The notes: generated by a model not told the origin, from the sequence alone. DNA of 64,000 bases from JADCRZ01 sp037718865 (GCA_037718865.1 JBBJMP010000003.1:124001-188000), one strand, 5' to 3'. Positions 1 to 9,893 are shown, counted from the stretch's first letter. Translations and numbers: made by a program.

Positions 1-876
1 GATAACAACGGCACAGTTGCCCCGGGTAACAGCGCAGGTTTGTTTGCAGTAACAGGAAACTTTACTAATAACAGTGGTGGTAAACTGGCGATTGAACTGG
101 GAGGTATTGTTACACCGGGTGTTGACTATGATCAATTAACCGTAACCGGAACAGCCAATATTGGAGGAACCCTTAACCTTACAACTATGAATGGTTTTGT
201 GCCGCAGACAGGACAAACTTTTACTATTGTAACAGCCAATGCAGTAACCGGGACATTCGCAACTGTAACCTGGCCTTCAGGTGTTACGGGCAATGTAAAT
301 TATACGGCTACTACAGTTGATTTAAATATTACAGGCATTATACTTCCCCTTCATTTGATAAGTTTTAAAGGAAGCATTTTACAAACTGGAAAAAATCAGT
401 TGCAATGGAAAACCGCCAATGAAAACAATGTTGATTTCTTCGAGGTGGAACGCAGCGAAAATGGAAATGATTTTTCTCTTTTGACCAGGCATCGTGCCGT
501 TGGCGTAGGAAACAACAACTACCAGGTACTTGATGAAAATCCACTTGCCGGCAATAATTACTACCGGCTTAGGATGGTTGATAAGGATGGAAAGTTTACG
601 GAGAGCAATATTGTTAAACTGAAGAATACTAATTCCAGTGTTTATAAATTGTATCCCAATCCGGCAGAAAAGAATGTGGTGATTGAACACCCGGCTGGCA
701 AATCTGCTTCATTTATTCAATTGATGCAGGCGGATGGTAAAGTATTGGTTAAGCAAAAGATCGTGTTGGGAAGTACGCAAAGTATTTTAAATGTATCTCA
801 ATTTGCACCTGGCGTTTACACAGTTTTGATTACTTCCTATGGTGAAACCAAAAGCTTTAAACTAATAAAGAAATAA
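1..876 (+). CDS. C-terminal part of a T9SS-secreted beta-strand-repeat protein (5' end outside window)
   Basis: The reading frame is open from base 1, so the true start lies upstream; the TTG at 40 is not a convincing start. The first residues (a GTVAPGNSAGLF-type stretch) and the following Gly/Thr/Asn-rich strands resemble autotransporter-associated beta-strand repeats of large surface passengers. The middle (about 350-640) looks like an Ig/fibronectin-like linker with the common 'ENNVDFFEVERS' pattern. The last ~75 residues, starting at 'YPNPA' and ending in FKLIKK, match a type A type IX secretion sorting domain, which directs Bacteroidota proteins across the outer membrane. The protein is therefore probably surface-attached or released. 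Its role cannot be told from this fragment. It is separated from the lyase gene by a MITE-like element. Confidence 0.8.
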   Translation, partial: DNNGTVAPGNSAGLFAVTGNFTNNSGGKLAIELGGIVTPGVDYDQLTVTGTANIGGTLNLTTMNGFVPQTGQTFTIVTANAVTGTFATVTWPSGVTGNVNYTATTVDLNITGIILPLHLISFKGSILQTGKNQLQWKTANENNVDFFEVERSENGNDFSLLTRHRAVGVGNNNYQVLDENPLAGNNYYRLRMVDKDGKFTESNIVKLKNTNSSVYKLYPNPAEKNVVIEHPAGKSASFIQLMQADGKVLVKQKIVLGSTQSILNVSQFAPGVYTVLITSYGETKSFKLIKK

Positions 877-886
877 AAGTATGAAT

Positions 887-1020
887 GGGTGCATTTCAAA
901 AGGCATCAATGGTTAGTTGTTGTTTAACGATGCTAATAAATATATACAAGCACAGTGAGTGACACAACGATGTTGCCAAAGAATACAACAGCTGGCTAAT
1001 AAAATTTTTGAAATGCACTC
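887..1020. mobile_element. MITE-like element with ~15-bp terminal inverted repeats
   Basis: The left end (887-901, gggtgcatttcaaaa) is matched by the reverse complement of the right end (1006-1020, ttttgaaatgcactc), 14 of 15 bases. The 134-bp interior has no open frame of note. Size and structure fit a miniature inverted-repeat element. No clear target duplication is visible, so a long stem-loop terminator after the upstream gene remains possible. Confidence 0.4.
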
Positions 1021-1061
1021 TTAATAGTGTTGAGAAATTTGGGTTTTAAAATAAAAGCAAA

Positions 1062-3176
1062 ATGCCTGTGAATTACTTAAAAAAGCGGTTGCTTATCGGT
1101 TTGATGTTGCCCATGCAATTATTTGCGCAAGATGACTTTTCAATCATTAGAAAAAATATCGTTGATGGTTTGCAATTTGATTTTACCGATGCTGCTGTTA
1201 TAAAAAAAGTGGTCATCTATCAGCCGCAGCAGCTACCTGATGGAAGCTGGAAAGACATTGATTATAAGGATAATTCCATTACAATATGGAAACCGGCAGA
1301 ACACCTGGAAAGGTTAAAAATCTTTGCGATAGCTACCTCCAAGCCCAATGGGTTTTATTATCAAAATTCAAGTTTGCAATCCGGCATTCTTGCAGGTCTT
1401 AGATACTGGAATAAACAAGATGCACAAAGTAAAAACTGGTGGCACAATGAAATAGCCACACCTCAAACCCTTGGAGAAATTTTATTGACTTTGCAGGAAA
1501 GCGGAAGCTCATTTCCAAAGGGACTAATGGATACGCTGGTAAACTCCATGAAGAAAGGCAATCCTTATGATAAGACAGGCGCCAATAAACTGGACATTGC
1601 CTTGCATTATCTATACCGTGCCTGCATTACTAAAGATGCTTCACTGATGGATTCTGCTACCAGCGAGGCATTTCAACCAATATCTTTTACTACCAAGGAA
1701 GGATTGCAATACGATTACTCCTACCTGCAGCACAGTACACAGTTGCAGATATCAAGCTACGGACTGGTTTTTCTTTCAGGAGAATACAAAGTAGCATCGT
1801 GGTTACAGGGCACTGCCTATGCGCTTAGCGGTGAGAAACTCAAATTACTGGATACATACTTTACACAAACATTCTTACCAACCATTCGCGGACGATATAT
1901 AGATTTTAATACAGAAGGCAGGGGAATTTCAAGAACTGATATTCTTGATAAGTTATCGCTGGCTGGCAAAAGCAACCAGCTCTCATTATTAGCGTTGGCT
2001 AAAAAAGTAAACCCTGTTCATGCTGCATTAATAGATACAGCACTCTTACGTATCACTCAAAAAGAAGCGCCAGGTTATGGCATCTCGCCATCGCACATAC
2101 ATTTTTGGAAAGGCGATTATACGCTGCATTTAAGAAAGAATTACTCGTTCAATGTGCGCACCGCTTCTACCCGAACCAAACGTACCGAAACAGGAAATAA
2201 AGAAAATCTGCTGGGCAAATTTTTGCCAGACGGTTCTACCAATATCCAAAGAAGCGGTTCAGAATATTATAACATTATGCCCGTTTGGGAATGGGATAAA
2301 ATTCCAGGTACAACATCCCGCGATTTTGTAAAAGATCAATCAATTGATGTTCAATGGGGCGAGCCCGGCAGTACAAGTTTTGTTGGTGGCGTATCAGATA
2401 GTGTTTACGGAGTTACCACTTATGATATGAACTACAACGATGTGCAAGCGAAAAAATCTTATTTCTTTTTTGATAATGAAGTGGTTTGCCTGGGTGCCGG
2501 GATAAGTAGCGGCAGCGCTGAAAATATTATTACTACTTTAAACCAATGCTGGTTACAGGGGAAAGCAATAGTTGGTTTTGATAACAAAACAGAATACGTA
2601 AAAAAGTCAAAAGCTTTTACAAATCCTTCGTGGGCATGGCATGATAGAATCGGGTATTTTTTTCCTGCTGAAACAAACATGACCGTTAGCACTCAATCAC
2701 AAAGCGGCAATTGGGCATTGATTAATGCGAGCCGTTCAAAAGATAAAATTTCTGGTGACGTTTTTAAACTCTGGATAAACCATGGAGCGAAGCCGTCCAA
2801 TGCCAGCTACGCCTATATCGTTGTACCGGGCATTGATTTAAAACAAGCAACAACATATAAGAGTGCTGCCATAATAATTTTGGCTAACACAAGTTCCATA
2901 CAGGCAGTACAACACGATGGATTAAATATACTACAAGTAGTTTTCCATGAAGCAGGAACTATTTCTGCAAACGATATTTCCATTACAGCAGATAAGCCTT
3001 GCGTAATACTTCTTAATAAAGCAAACAATACCATATCTGTTGCTGACCCGACACAGAAAATCGAAGAGGTTTCCATTTCTTTAAATGCCCATAATAAAAA
3101 TGTTAAGCTGAACTGTACATTACCCAAAGGAAACTATGCCGGGTCATCCGTTCATTATAAAATAGCTTATCAGTAA
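1062..3176 (+). CDS. Polysaccharide lyase family 8, chondroitin AC / hyaluronate lyase type
   Basis: This 704-residue secreted protein has a signal peptide ending near FAQ (residue 23) and the PL8 order of an alpha/alpha toroid followed by beta-sandwich domains. Known catalytic positions of Pedobacter heparinus chondroitinase AC are matched almost exactly: His224 and Tyr233 in the 'YLQHSTQLQISSYG' stretch, Arg287 and Arg291 in 'EGRGISR', and Glu376/Asn379 in 'TETGNKEN'. The motif 'YNIMPVWEWDKIPG' is also typical. PL8 enzymes cut the hexosaminidic-uronic acid link of chondroitin sulfate or hyaluronan by beta-elimination, leaving unsaturated uronides. The length fits the family. It opens a plus-strand cluster with a fucosidase and three sulfatases, consistent with use of sulfated glycosaminoglycans. 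Substrate preference within PL8 (chondroitin or hyaluronan) is not settled by sequence alone, and no GH88/GH105 unsaturated uronidase is seen in the window. Confidence 0.9.
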   Translation: MPVNYLKKRLLIGLMLPMQLFAQDDFSIIRKNIVDGLQFDFTDAAVIKKVVIYQPQQLPDGSWKDIDYKDNSITIWKPAEHLERLKIFAIATSKPNGFYYQNSSLQSGILAGLRYWNKQDAQSKNWWHNEIATPQTLGEILLTLQESGSSFPKGLMDTLVNSMKKGNPYDKTGANKLDIALHYLYRACITKDASLMDSATSEAFQPISFTTKEGLQYDYSYLQHSTQLQISSYGLVFLSGEYKVASWLQGTAYALSGEKLKLLDTYFTQTFLPTIRGRYIDFNTEGRGISRTDILDKLSLAGKSNQLSLLALAKKVNPVHAALIDTALLRITQKEAPGYGISPSHIHFWKGDYTLHLRKNYSFNVRTASTRTKRTETGNKENLLGKFLPDGSTNIQRSGSEYYNIMPVWEWDKIPGTTSRDFVKDQSIDVQWGEPGSTSFVGGVSDSVYGVTTYDMNYNDVQAKKSYFFFDNEVVCLGAGISSGSAENIITTLNQCWLQGKAIVGFDNKTEYVKKSKAFTNPSWAWHDRIGYFFPAETNMTVSTQSQSGNWALINASRSKDKISGDVFKLWINHGAKPSNASYAYIVVPGIDLKQATTYKSAAIIILANTSSIQAVQHDGLNILQVVFHEAGTISANDISITADKPCVILLNKANNTISVADPTQKIEEVSISLNAHNKNVKLNCTLPKGNYAGSSVHYKIAYQ

Positions 3177-3215
3177 AAACAACAAATAATTATTTACTGC
3201 AATAAAAAAATTGTT

Positions 3216-4637
3216 ATGAAAAATTTCTCTGATCATAGAATTACAAATATTGCCAGGTTAATTAGTGTCCTTTTCGTTTTCCTGGTTCTTTCTTGTCGTT
3301 CAACAAAAGTCCAATCCGTTACTGACTCAAATGACCCTAAACTACAATGGTGGCAGGAAGACAAATTTGGCATGTTCCTGCATTGGGGTTTGTACTCACA
3401 AGCTGCAGGCGAATGGAAGGGCAAGCGTTACAAGGGGAATGAACACTTCATGATTTACGAAAAACTTTCTCTTAAAGAATATGGAAGCCTTGCTGATGAT
3501 TTTAACCCGACTTTATTTAGCGCAGAAGAATGGGTATTAGCAGCAAAAAATGCAGGGATGAAGTACATTGTTTTTACAACGAAGCATCATGATGGATTTG
3601 CTATGTATAATTCAGCCAATAATGACTACAATATTGTTGAGAAAACGCCTTTTAAAAGAGACCCGATAAAAGAGTTGGCAGCAGCTTGCAAAAAACACGA
3701 TTTGAAACTTGGCTTGTATTATTCGCTGGGTAGAGATTGGGAAGATCCGGATGTACCTACTAATTGGCCAACGAAAGGTGGCAGAAGTAATCTTGTTGAT
3801 TTTCCGAATGAAGACATAAAGGATTTGGGAAAATACATTGAGCGAAAAGTGAAACCACAAATACGTGAACTGCTTACCGAATACGGACCAATCGGCGTAC
3901 TATGGTTTGATACGCCGGAGCTACTTACCAAAGAGCAAAGTGCTGACCTGCTAAAAATGATCAGAAATTTACAGCCTGATTGCATAGTGAACAATAGGAT
4001 TGGAAACGGGCTGGGAGATTATAAAGTATCAGAACAGCAGATTGCCGCGAACGCTGTTGCGCTGCCATGGGAGTCATGTATCACTATGAGTAAAGGCTGG
4101 GGATACAACAGGTACGATAACGACTGGAAATCGCCTGAATTGCTCGTACGCCAACTGGTAGAGGTTGTAAGTAAAGGTGGCAATTTGTTGCTGAACGTTG
4201 GACCCAATGGTAAAGGAGAATTTCCTGCGCCGGCAACGGAGCGACTAAAAGCAATGGGGCAATGGATGAAAATCAATCACGAAGCAATTTACGATACTCA
4301 CCCCTGGGCAGTAACTTCTGAGCAGGTGTCGGATGCAACATTGAGCAATGCGGTGGTACACGATGCAGAAGGCGATGTAACCTCTAAGGTGGTTTTACCC
4401 GATGTATACTTTACCGCAAAAGGGAAAGTTGTGTATGTGATTGCCCGTAGCTGGAAGAGTGCTTTATTGTCCGTACAAAGTATGAAGACAGGAACGTACC
4501 CGGTGAAGTCGGTTGATATGTTGGGTGTTTCTAAAAAAATTAAATGGGATCAAAAACATGATGCACTAACTATAACGATGCCCACAAATTTGCAGCAAGA
4601 TATTCCGGTGTATGTTTTTAAAGTAACGTTGAAATAA
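3216..4637 (+). CDS. GH29 alpha-L-fucosidase, lipoprotein
   Basis: The 473-residue protein begins with a lipoprotein signal (VFLVLSC, lipid Cys27) and continues as a GH29 barrel: 'FGMFLHWGLYS', 'YIVFTTKHHDGFAMY', 'LKLGLYYS', and the nucleophile motif 'GVLWFDTPE' with Asp232. A C-terminal beta-sandwich follows from about residue 370, including 'GGNLLLNVGPNGKG'. GH29 enzymes remove alpha-linked L-fucose by a retaining mechanism. It begins 39 bp after the PL8 gene and is likely co-transcribed with it. Lipid anchoring suggests the periplasm or outer membrane. Linkage specificity is not evident. Confidence 0.92.
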   Translation: MKNFSDHRITNIARLISVLFVFLVLSCRSTKVQSVTDSNDPKLQWWQEDKFGMFLHWGLYSQAAGEWKGKRYKGNEHFMIYEKLSLKEYGSLADDFNPTLFSAEEWVLAAKNAGMKYIVFTTKHHDGFAMYNSANNDYNIVEKTPFKRDPIKELAAACKKHDLKLGLYYSLGRDWEDPDVPTNWPTKGGRSNLVDFPNEDIKDLGKYIERKVKPQIRELLTEYGPIGVLWFDTPELLTKEQSADLLKMIRNLQPDCIVNNRIGNGLGDYKVSEQQIAANAVALPWESCITMSKGWGYNRYDNDWKSPELLVRQLVEVVSKGGNLLLNVGPNGKGEFPAPATERLKAMGQWMKINHEAIYDTHPWAVTSEQVSDATLSNAVVHDAEGDVTSKVVLPDVYFTAKGKVVYVIARSWKSALLSVQSMKTGTYPVKSVDMLGVSKKIKWDQKHDALTITMPTNLQQDIPVYVFKVTLK

Positions 4638-4649
4638 ATACCTGAGGCA

Positions 4650-4807
4650 GAAACCCAATCCAATCATAGTTGGGTTTAAAGGAAATGGTACCACGTTTAA
4701 CAACGAACAAGTTGGTTACCTCGTATCGCTGGATAAAGCAGTAACACCTCAATCGTTGTACGAGTCACAGCTACAACTGCGATTAAAAAAAAATAGTATA
4801 GAAACAT
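4650..4807 (+). pseudogene. Remnant of a secreted polysaccharide lyase-like C-terminus
   Basis: Just after the fucosidase stop, a frame without its own start reads KPNPIIVGFKGNGTTF, then VTPQSLYESQLQLRLKK, and ends at a TAG (4805-4807). The 'SLYESQLxLRL' ending resembles C-termini of secreted right-handed beta-helix (pectate lyase-like) proteins. No ATG, signal peptide or upstream domain is present. It looks like the tail left after most of a gene was deleted. The family assignment rests on a short motif remembered from that group and is tentative. Confidence 0.4.
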
Positions 4808-4833
4808 TTATCGTGTAGTAAAAAAGGAATGCT

Positions 4834-6324
4834 ATGACCAGTTTAAAAAATTCGCTTTTATCAGTACTCATTTTATCATGCATTTTACTAACTGCAATAG
4901 CATGTGCAACTTCTGCGTCAAGAAAATCTACAGAAGAGATGATAGCAAAAAAACCTAACGTGGTAATCATCCTCGCCGACCAATGGCGTGGACAAGCAAT
5001 GGGATTTTTAGGAAAAGAAAAAGTGCAAACCCCGTTTCTTGATTCCTTTGCAAAACAAAGTTTAGTGCTTACTCAAATGGTGAGCAACTACCCGGTATGT
5101 TCACCTGCAAGGGCCATGTTGCTTACAGGAAAGTACCCATTCAAAAATAATGTGTACACTAATGTAAATTCTTCATCCGCACCTTATGGTATTGAATTGT
5201 TACCGACTATTACTTGTTGGTCCGATATTCTGAAAGCAAATAACTATTCAAATGGTTATATAGGTAAATGGCATTTGGATTCTCCGCATGAACCTTTTAT
5301 TCCCACCTCAAACAACAAGGGAAAAGTAGCCTGGAACGAATGGACGCCACCCAACAGAAGACATGGCTTTGATTATTGGTATGCTTACGGAACGTACGAT
5401 GAACACGACAGGCCAATGTATTGGGACACCGATGCGCCCCGCGACAGTTTCCATTACGTAAACGAATGGGGGCCGGTACATGAAGCAAAAAAAGCCATCA
5501 GCTTTTTTAAGAACGAAAAAAATGTACGCGAAGCCAGTAAGCCTTTTTCTTTGGTTGTCTCCATGAACCCTCCGCATTCAGAATACAAGACAGTCCCTAA
5601 AAGGTATTATGATTTATATAAGAATGTGCCGATGCAATCGTTGCTTACTGACGCCGACATTCCCCCTGCTGGCACCGAAATGGGTGACTTTTATAGAGAC
5701 AACATAAAATATTACTACGCAAATATTACAGGTGTCGATGAGCAAATAGGTGTCATTATAAACGGTTTGAAAAAAAGCGGTGAATTAGATAACACCATCG
5801 TTATTGTAACTGCAGATCATGGTAATTGTTTAGGAAAGCACAACGAAGTTTCAAAAAATAATATCTACGAAGAGTCTATAAAAATTCCTTTCATCATTTA
5901 TTGGAAAGGAAAAATTATTCCCGGCATCGACACCAAATTCCTTGGAAGCCTCCCGGATATTTATCCAACCCTGCTGGAGATGGTTGGGCTTAAAAAAACC
6001 ATCCCTGCTGATATCGATGGTAAAAGTTATGCATCCTATTTCCTCAACAGAACCGGCAGCATGCCTACCGAACAGTTTATCCTCGGCAACATTGTAAGCA
6101 ATAATGTAAACGGCAATTTAGGCTTCAGGGGCATACGCACCAACGACTTTAAGCTGGCTTACGAACGGAAAGAAAAAAAGGTAACCGGTTACCTTTTCGA
6201 CCTGAACAAAGATCCATATGAGCTAAATAATATTTTTGATAAAGACAACAAACGGGTAATAAGCATGAAGAAAAAAATTGCAGAATGGCTGAAGAAAACA
6301 AATGACCCTTTTGTGCTTGAGTAA
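4834..6324 (+). CDS. Sulfatase, S1 type (CSPAR active site), lipoprotein
   Basis: The 496-residue protein carries a lipoprotein signal (LLTAIAC, Cys24) and the alkaline-phosphatase-like sulfatase fold. The start 'KPNVVIILADQWRG' supplies the first metal-binding Asp (Asp49). The active-site motif is C-S-P-A-R with Cys89, which must be converted to formylglycine. 'IGKWHLD' and 'TADHGNCLGKH' supply later metal and substrate residues. It most resembles secreted S1 sulfatases of polysaccharide-utilization loci. The lipid anchor separates it from the next two sulfatases, which have plain signal peptides. It follows the fucosidase by ~200 bp holding a gene remnant. The exact sulfate ester cannot be assigned. 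Confidence 0.9.
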   Translation: MTSLKNSLLSVLILSCILLTAIACATSASRKSTEEMIAKKPNVVIILADQWRGQAMGFLGKEKVQTPFLDSFAKQSLVLTQMVSNYPVCSPARAMLLTGKYPFKNNVYTNVNSSSAPYGIELLPTITCWSDILKANNYSNGYIGKWHLDSPHEPFIPTSNNKGKVAWNEWTPPNRRHGFDYWYAYGTYDEHDRPMYWDTDAPRDSFHYVNEWGPVHEAKKAISFFKNEKNVREASKPFSLVVSMNPPHSEYKTVPKRYYDLYKNVPMQSLLTDADIPPAGTEMGDFYRDNIKYYYANITGVDEQIGVIINGLKKSGELDNTIVIVTADHGNCLGKHNEVSKNNIYEESIKIPFIIYWKGKIIPGIDTKFLGSLPDIYPTLLEMVGLKKTIPADIDGKSYASYFLNRTGSMPTEQFILGNIVSNNVNGNLGFRGIRTNDFKLAYERKEKKVTGYLFDLNKDPYELNNIFDKDNKRVISMKKKIAEWLKKTNDPFVLE

Positions 6325-6507
6325 ACTTGAAAAAGATTAGTCAATTAAAGAGTGTTTGCAGGTGTAGTCACAATAATTAATTTAGACACTTATTCAAATA
6401 CTAATTTAGAAACAAACCAATTAACCGGATTGAGCTTTGCTTGCGACGCTCCGTTCATCTACATAACATAATTTGAACCGATCGTTTTTTATGATTAAAA
6501 AGTTTTT

Positions 6508-8016
6508 ATGATGAAAAAAATTTTCAGCATTTTTTTTGCCGTGGTAATATCAACGCAGGTGATCGCTCAACAAAAACCCAATGTTGTTTTTATTTATTCC
6601 GACGATTTGGGCTATGGCGATCTTAGTTGTTATGGTGCCACCAAAATTAAAACGCCCAACTTAGATAAACTTGCAAAACAGGGTATTCGTTTTACAAAAG
6701 CTTACGCAACATCGGCTACTTGCACTCCGTCACGCTATGCGCTTATGACCGGGCAATATCCCTGGCGTAAATCAGGTACAGGCATACTTCCCGGCGATGC
6801 GGCATTAATAATCCCTACCGATAAAACAACTCTCCCATCTCTTTTTCAGCAGTCAGGTTATACAACAGGTTTGGTTGGTAAATGGCATTTAGGCTTGGGC
6901 AATGCTGTACAAAAAAATTGGAACGGTAGCATCACTCCCGGTCCAAATGAAGTTGGGTTTGATTACTCGTTTATTTTTCCGGCAACTGCCGATAGAGTAC
7001 CTTCTGTATTTGTTGAAAACCACCACGTAGTCGCATTAGATACATTAGACCCCATACAAGTTGATTATAAAAATAAAGTGGGTAACGATCCTACAGGACT
7101 GGAGCATCCTGAATTATTAAAGATGCAATCCTCACCCGGGCAGGGGCACAACAACACTATTGTAAATGGCATTGGCCGCATTGGTTACATGAGTGGCGGC
7201 CACAAAGCAAGATGGACAGATGAAGAAATGCCACTGACCTTTTTGCTAAAGGCTAAAGAATTTATCACCCAAAACAAAGCAAAACCATTTTTTCTTTTTT
7301 ATTCATTAACCGAACCGCATGTACCTCGTATGCCCTCTACCATGTTTAAAGGCAAGAGCGGATTGGGCTACAGAGGCGACGCCATTTTACAGTTAGACTG
7401 GAGTGTTGGACAAATTATGCAACAATTAAAATTACTAGGCATTGCTGATAATACCATCTTCATTTTTTCAAGCGATAACGGCCCTGTACTGGATGATGGC
7501 TACCAGGATGAAGCCGTAACTAAATTAAATGGTCATACACCATGGGGTGTTTTACGTGGCGGAAAATACAGCTCATATGAAGCAGGAACCAGGATCCCAT
7601 TAATCATTAGCTGGCCGCACAAAATAAAACCAGCGGTATCCGATGCCATGGTTTGCCAGATTGATTTGCTGGCATCTTTCGCTCATCTATTCCAAAAAAA
7701 ACTACCCTATAATGTGGGCACCGACAGCGAGAATTTATTAAATGCCTTGCTGGGCAAATCAACAATCGGAAGAAAAGTTTTAGTAGAACAAGGGCTTGAG
7801 TCCATCGCCATTTTAAATGGAGATTGGAAATACATCGAGCCTAATAACGGTAAAAAAATGAACACGCTTACCAATACTGAGTTGGGAAATAGTCCTTTGC
7901 CACAATTGTACAATTTAAAAAATGACATAGGCGAAAAAAACAACCTGGCAGAAAAACATCCTGAGAAAGTAAAAGAATTGGCGGCGCTGCTTTTGTCTAT
8001 CAAAAACAAAAAATAA
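6508..8016 (+). CDS. Sulfatase, arylsulfatase A / GalNAc-sulfatase-like (CTPSR active site)
   Basis: The 502-residue secreted protein has a signal peptide ending at VIAQ, then 'PNVVFIYSDDLGYGDLSCYG', the metal-binding N-terminus typical of the arylsulfatase A/GALNS branch. The formylglycine site is C-T-P-S-R (Cys72) followed by 'YALMTGQYPWR'. 'GLVGKWHLGLG' and 'FSSDNGPV' are present. The start uses tandem ATGs (6508 and 6511). The 183 bp upstream hold no gene. It is 2 bp from the next sulfatase, so the two are translated from one message. Family resemblance suggests action on sulfated hexosamine or galactose residues, an inference only. Confidence 0.9.
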   Translation: MMKKIFSIFFAVVISTQVIAQQKPNVVFIYSDDLGYGDLSCYGATKIKTPNLDKLAKQGIRFTKAYATSATCTPSRYALMTGQYPWRKSGTGILPGDAALIIPTDKTTLPSLFQQSGYTTGLVGKWHLGLGNAVQKNWNGSITPGPNEVGFDYSFIFPATADRVPSVFVENHHVVALDTLDPIQVDYKNKVGNDPTGLEHPELLKMQSSPGQGHNNTIVNGIGRIGYMSGGHKARWTDEEMPLTFLLKAKEFITQNKAKPFFLFYSLTEPHVPRMPSTMFKGKSGLGYRGDAILQLDWSVGQIMQQLKLLGIADNTIFIFSSDNGPVLDDGYQDEAVTKLNGHTPWGVLRGGKYSSYEAGTRIPLIISWPHKIKPAVSDAMVCQIDLLASFAHLFQKKLPYNVGTDSENLLNALLGKSTIGRKVLVEQGLESIAILNGDWKYIEPNNGKKMNTLTNTELGNSPLPQLYNLKNDIGEKNNLAEKHPEKVKELAALLLSIKNKK

Positions 8017-8018
8017 AT

Positions 8019-9470
8019 TTGAAAAAGAAGTCATTGCTAAGAATAAGCTTTGCTACGCTGTTGACATTGACAGGTTTTTTGCAGGTAAATGCCCAAAGTG
8101 CTTCAAGACCAAATATTGTAGTGATTACTACCGACCAACAATCGGCAGATGCAATGAGTTTTGTAATGGGAAAGCGTTGGATAAACACTCCCAATATGGA
8201 TAAACTTGCTTCCCAGGGTGTTGTCTTCAAAAGAGCTTATGTTGCCAATCCAATCTGCGGTCCATCGCGCAATAGCATCATTACAGGCCTTTACCCGCAT
8301 ACTACCCGCATAGAAGGAAACAAAGAATTAGCTGTTGCCGGCAACCCAAATCAGAGAAACAACCAATGGACAAATGCTGATTTCATGTCGATGGGTACCT
8401 ACTTTAAGAATGCAGGCTATGAAACGGCCTATTTTGGTAAATGGCATTTGAACTACAACCCACAGAATGCGGATGCCCATGGCTTTGAAACCACTGAGTT
8501 TACAACAGAAAATGGGAAAGATTCCCAGCTTCCTGGCGCAGTAAATAATTTTCTTACAAGGCAACACAAAAACCCTTTTTTACTTTTCGTATCCATTTTA
8601 AATCCTCACAATGTGTGTGAATATGCTCGTTTTCAAACGTTGCCAGACGGGCCCATTGGTAATGAGCCGCAACCGGCCAATTTGCCACCCATAAAATTCA
8701 ACCGGCTTCCTCCAAAGAATGAAGCTGAAGCAATGACTTTAATGAGGGAATCCTATCACAATAACCTGAAATTATTTCCTGTAGGTCATTACACTGCTAA
8801 CGAATGGCGTAGGCTGGCATGGGGATATTATAGACTGATAGAAAAAACGGATTCTATTGTTGGCCAGATACTTGCTTCCATCAGAAAAAATGGCTTCGAT
8901 AACAACACATTGATAGTCTTCACCAGTGATCATGGGGAATCCCTGGGTGCTCACGAGTTCAACCAAAAAACTGTGTTTTACGAAGAGTCGTCCAGGGTTC
9001 CGCTTATTTTAAGGTACATGGGTAAACTTAAACCCGGAACAAATAATTCCCTAATCAATACCGGTATAGATATTTTGCCCACGCTGCTTGATTTTGCAGG
9101 CATTCCAAAACCCGAAAGCCTTCCAGGTAAAAGTTTAAAGAGAAGCGCCGAAATGAAAGAGACACTACAACGGGAATACATAGTTATCCAAAATAAAATG
9201 GAACAGGGAGGGCCTGTCGGTAACAATTTACCTACCGTAACAGGTCGCATGGTTAGGAGTGAAAGATATAAATACTGCCTTTACGATACACTTAAAAACC
9301 GCGAAGAACTTTTTGATTTAAAAAACGACCCAGGCGAAACAATCAACTTAGCAAACAAAAAATCGGTTCGCGATATTCTGGTAAGACAAAGGGGATACCT
9401 GAAAGAATTTGCTACCAACCACAATGACCTGTATGCCTTACAAATGCTTAAGCATGTATTGATTAATTGA
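8019..9470 (+). CDS. Sulfatase, S1 type (CGPSR active site)
   Basis: The 483-residue protein starts with TTG at 8019, 2 bp after the upstream stop, and encodes a signal peptide ending 'QVNAQ'. No ATG lies near, and the spacing supports translational coupling. It contains 'PNIVVITTDQQSADAMS' and the formylglycine motif C-G-P-S-R at Cys80, then 'FGKWHLNY' and 'FTSDHGESLGAH'. The branch resembles choline-sulfatase-like/GlcNAc-sulfatase-like S1 enzymes of PULs. It ends module A's enzyme run before the SusC/SusD pair. The specificity is open. Confidence 0.9.
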   Translation: MKKKSLLRISFATLLTLTGFLQVNAQSASRPNIVVITTDQQSADAMSFVMGKRWINTPNMDKLASQGVVFKRAYVANPICGPSRNSIITGLYPHTTRIEGNKELAVAGNPNQRNNQWTNADFMSMGTYFKNAGYETAYFGKWHLNYNPQNADAHGFETTEFTTENGKDSQLPGAVNNFLTRQHKNPFLLFVSILNPHNVCEYARFQTLPDGPIGNEPQPANLPPIKFNRLPPKNEAEAMTLMRESYHNNLKLFPVGHYTANEWRRLAWGYYRLIEKTDSIVGQILASIRKNGFDNNTLIVFTSDHGESLGAHEFNQKTVFYEESSRVPLILRYMGKLKPGTNNSLINTGIDILPTLLDFAGIPKPESLPGKSLKRSAEMKETLQREYIVIQNKMEQGGPVGNNLPTVTGRMVRSERYKYCLYDTLKNREELFDLKNDPGETINLANKKSVRDILVRQRGYLKEFATNHNDLYALQMLKHVLIN

Positions 9471-9893
9471 GAGATCACAAATACGAACCGCTTAGAAATA
9501 CAAACGCTTTGTAACCGACAAGTTGAACAGGTAGAAATTTTCTATCTCCTCCTATCAGCAAAAAATACAACCTTATTTATCGAAGGAATTAATGTTGTGT
9601 TTGCGTTTTAGCCACAGCAATTAAAAGTATTCATTCCTTCAACAACATCTATCCAACACTTCAATTGAATTGTGTTCTATACAACCAACTTTATAAACTG
9701 AATAATCTTCAAAATTAAATAGGTTATTTAATCTGATTGCATAGTTCCAAAAAGCAAAGGAAGCAAAAATCAACTTCAATTTTGCACAACCGTTTGCACG
9801 TTTTTCTTTCAATAAGAACGCATATTTTTATTGTTGATTGTTAAAGTACCCAATGAATTTTCACATCAACTTTTCAAAAACAAAACGTCATTT
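9471..9893 (+). promoter_or_regulatory. Gene-free leader before susC-A
   Basis: This 423-bp A/T-rich stretch holds no plausible gene. It contains a LacI-type palindrome (9784-9799) about 95 bp before the susC start. A separate promoter for susC/susD is therefore likely here. No confident -7/-33 pair of the Bacteroidota type could be fixed by eye. Confidence 0.5.
9784..9799. promoter_or_regulatory. LacI-family operator-like palindrome upstream of susC-A
   Basis: The sequence gcacaaccgtttgcac is, on the other strand, 14/16 identical to the site between nagB and the truncated nagP (23970-23985). A central CG flanked by AAAC/GTTT-like arms is usual for LacI-family operators. Binding is inferred. 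Confidence 0.5.

Noticed and set aside
9831..9893. Upstream TTG start for the first SusC
   Set aside because: It places 21 non-signal residues before a clean signal peptide starting at the ATG at 9894.
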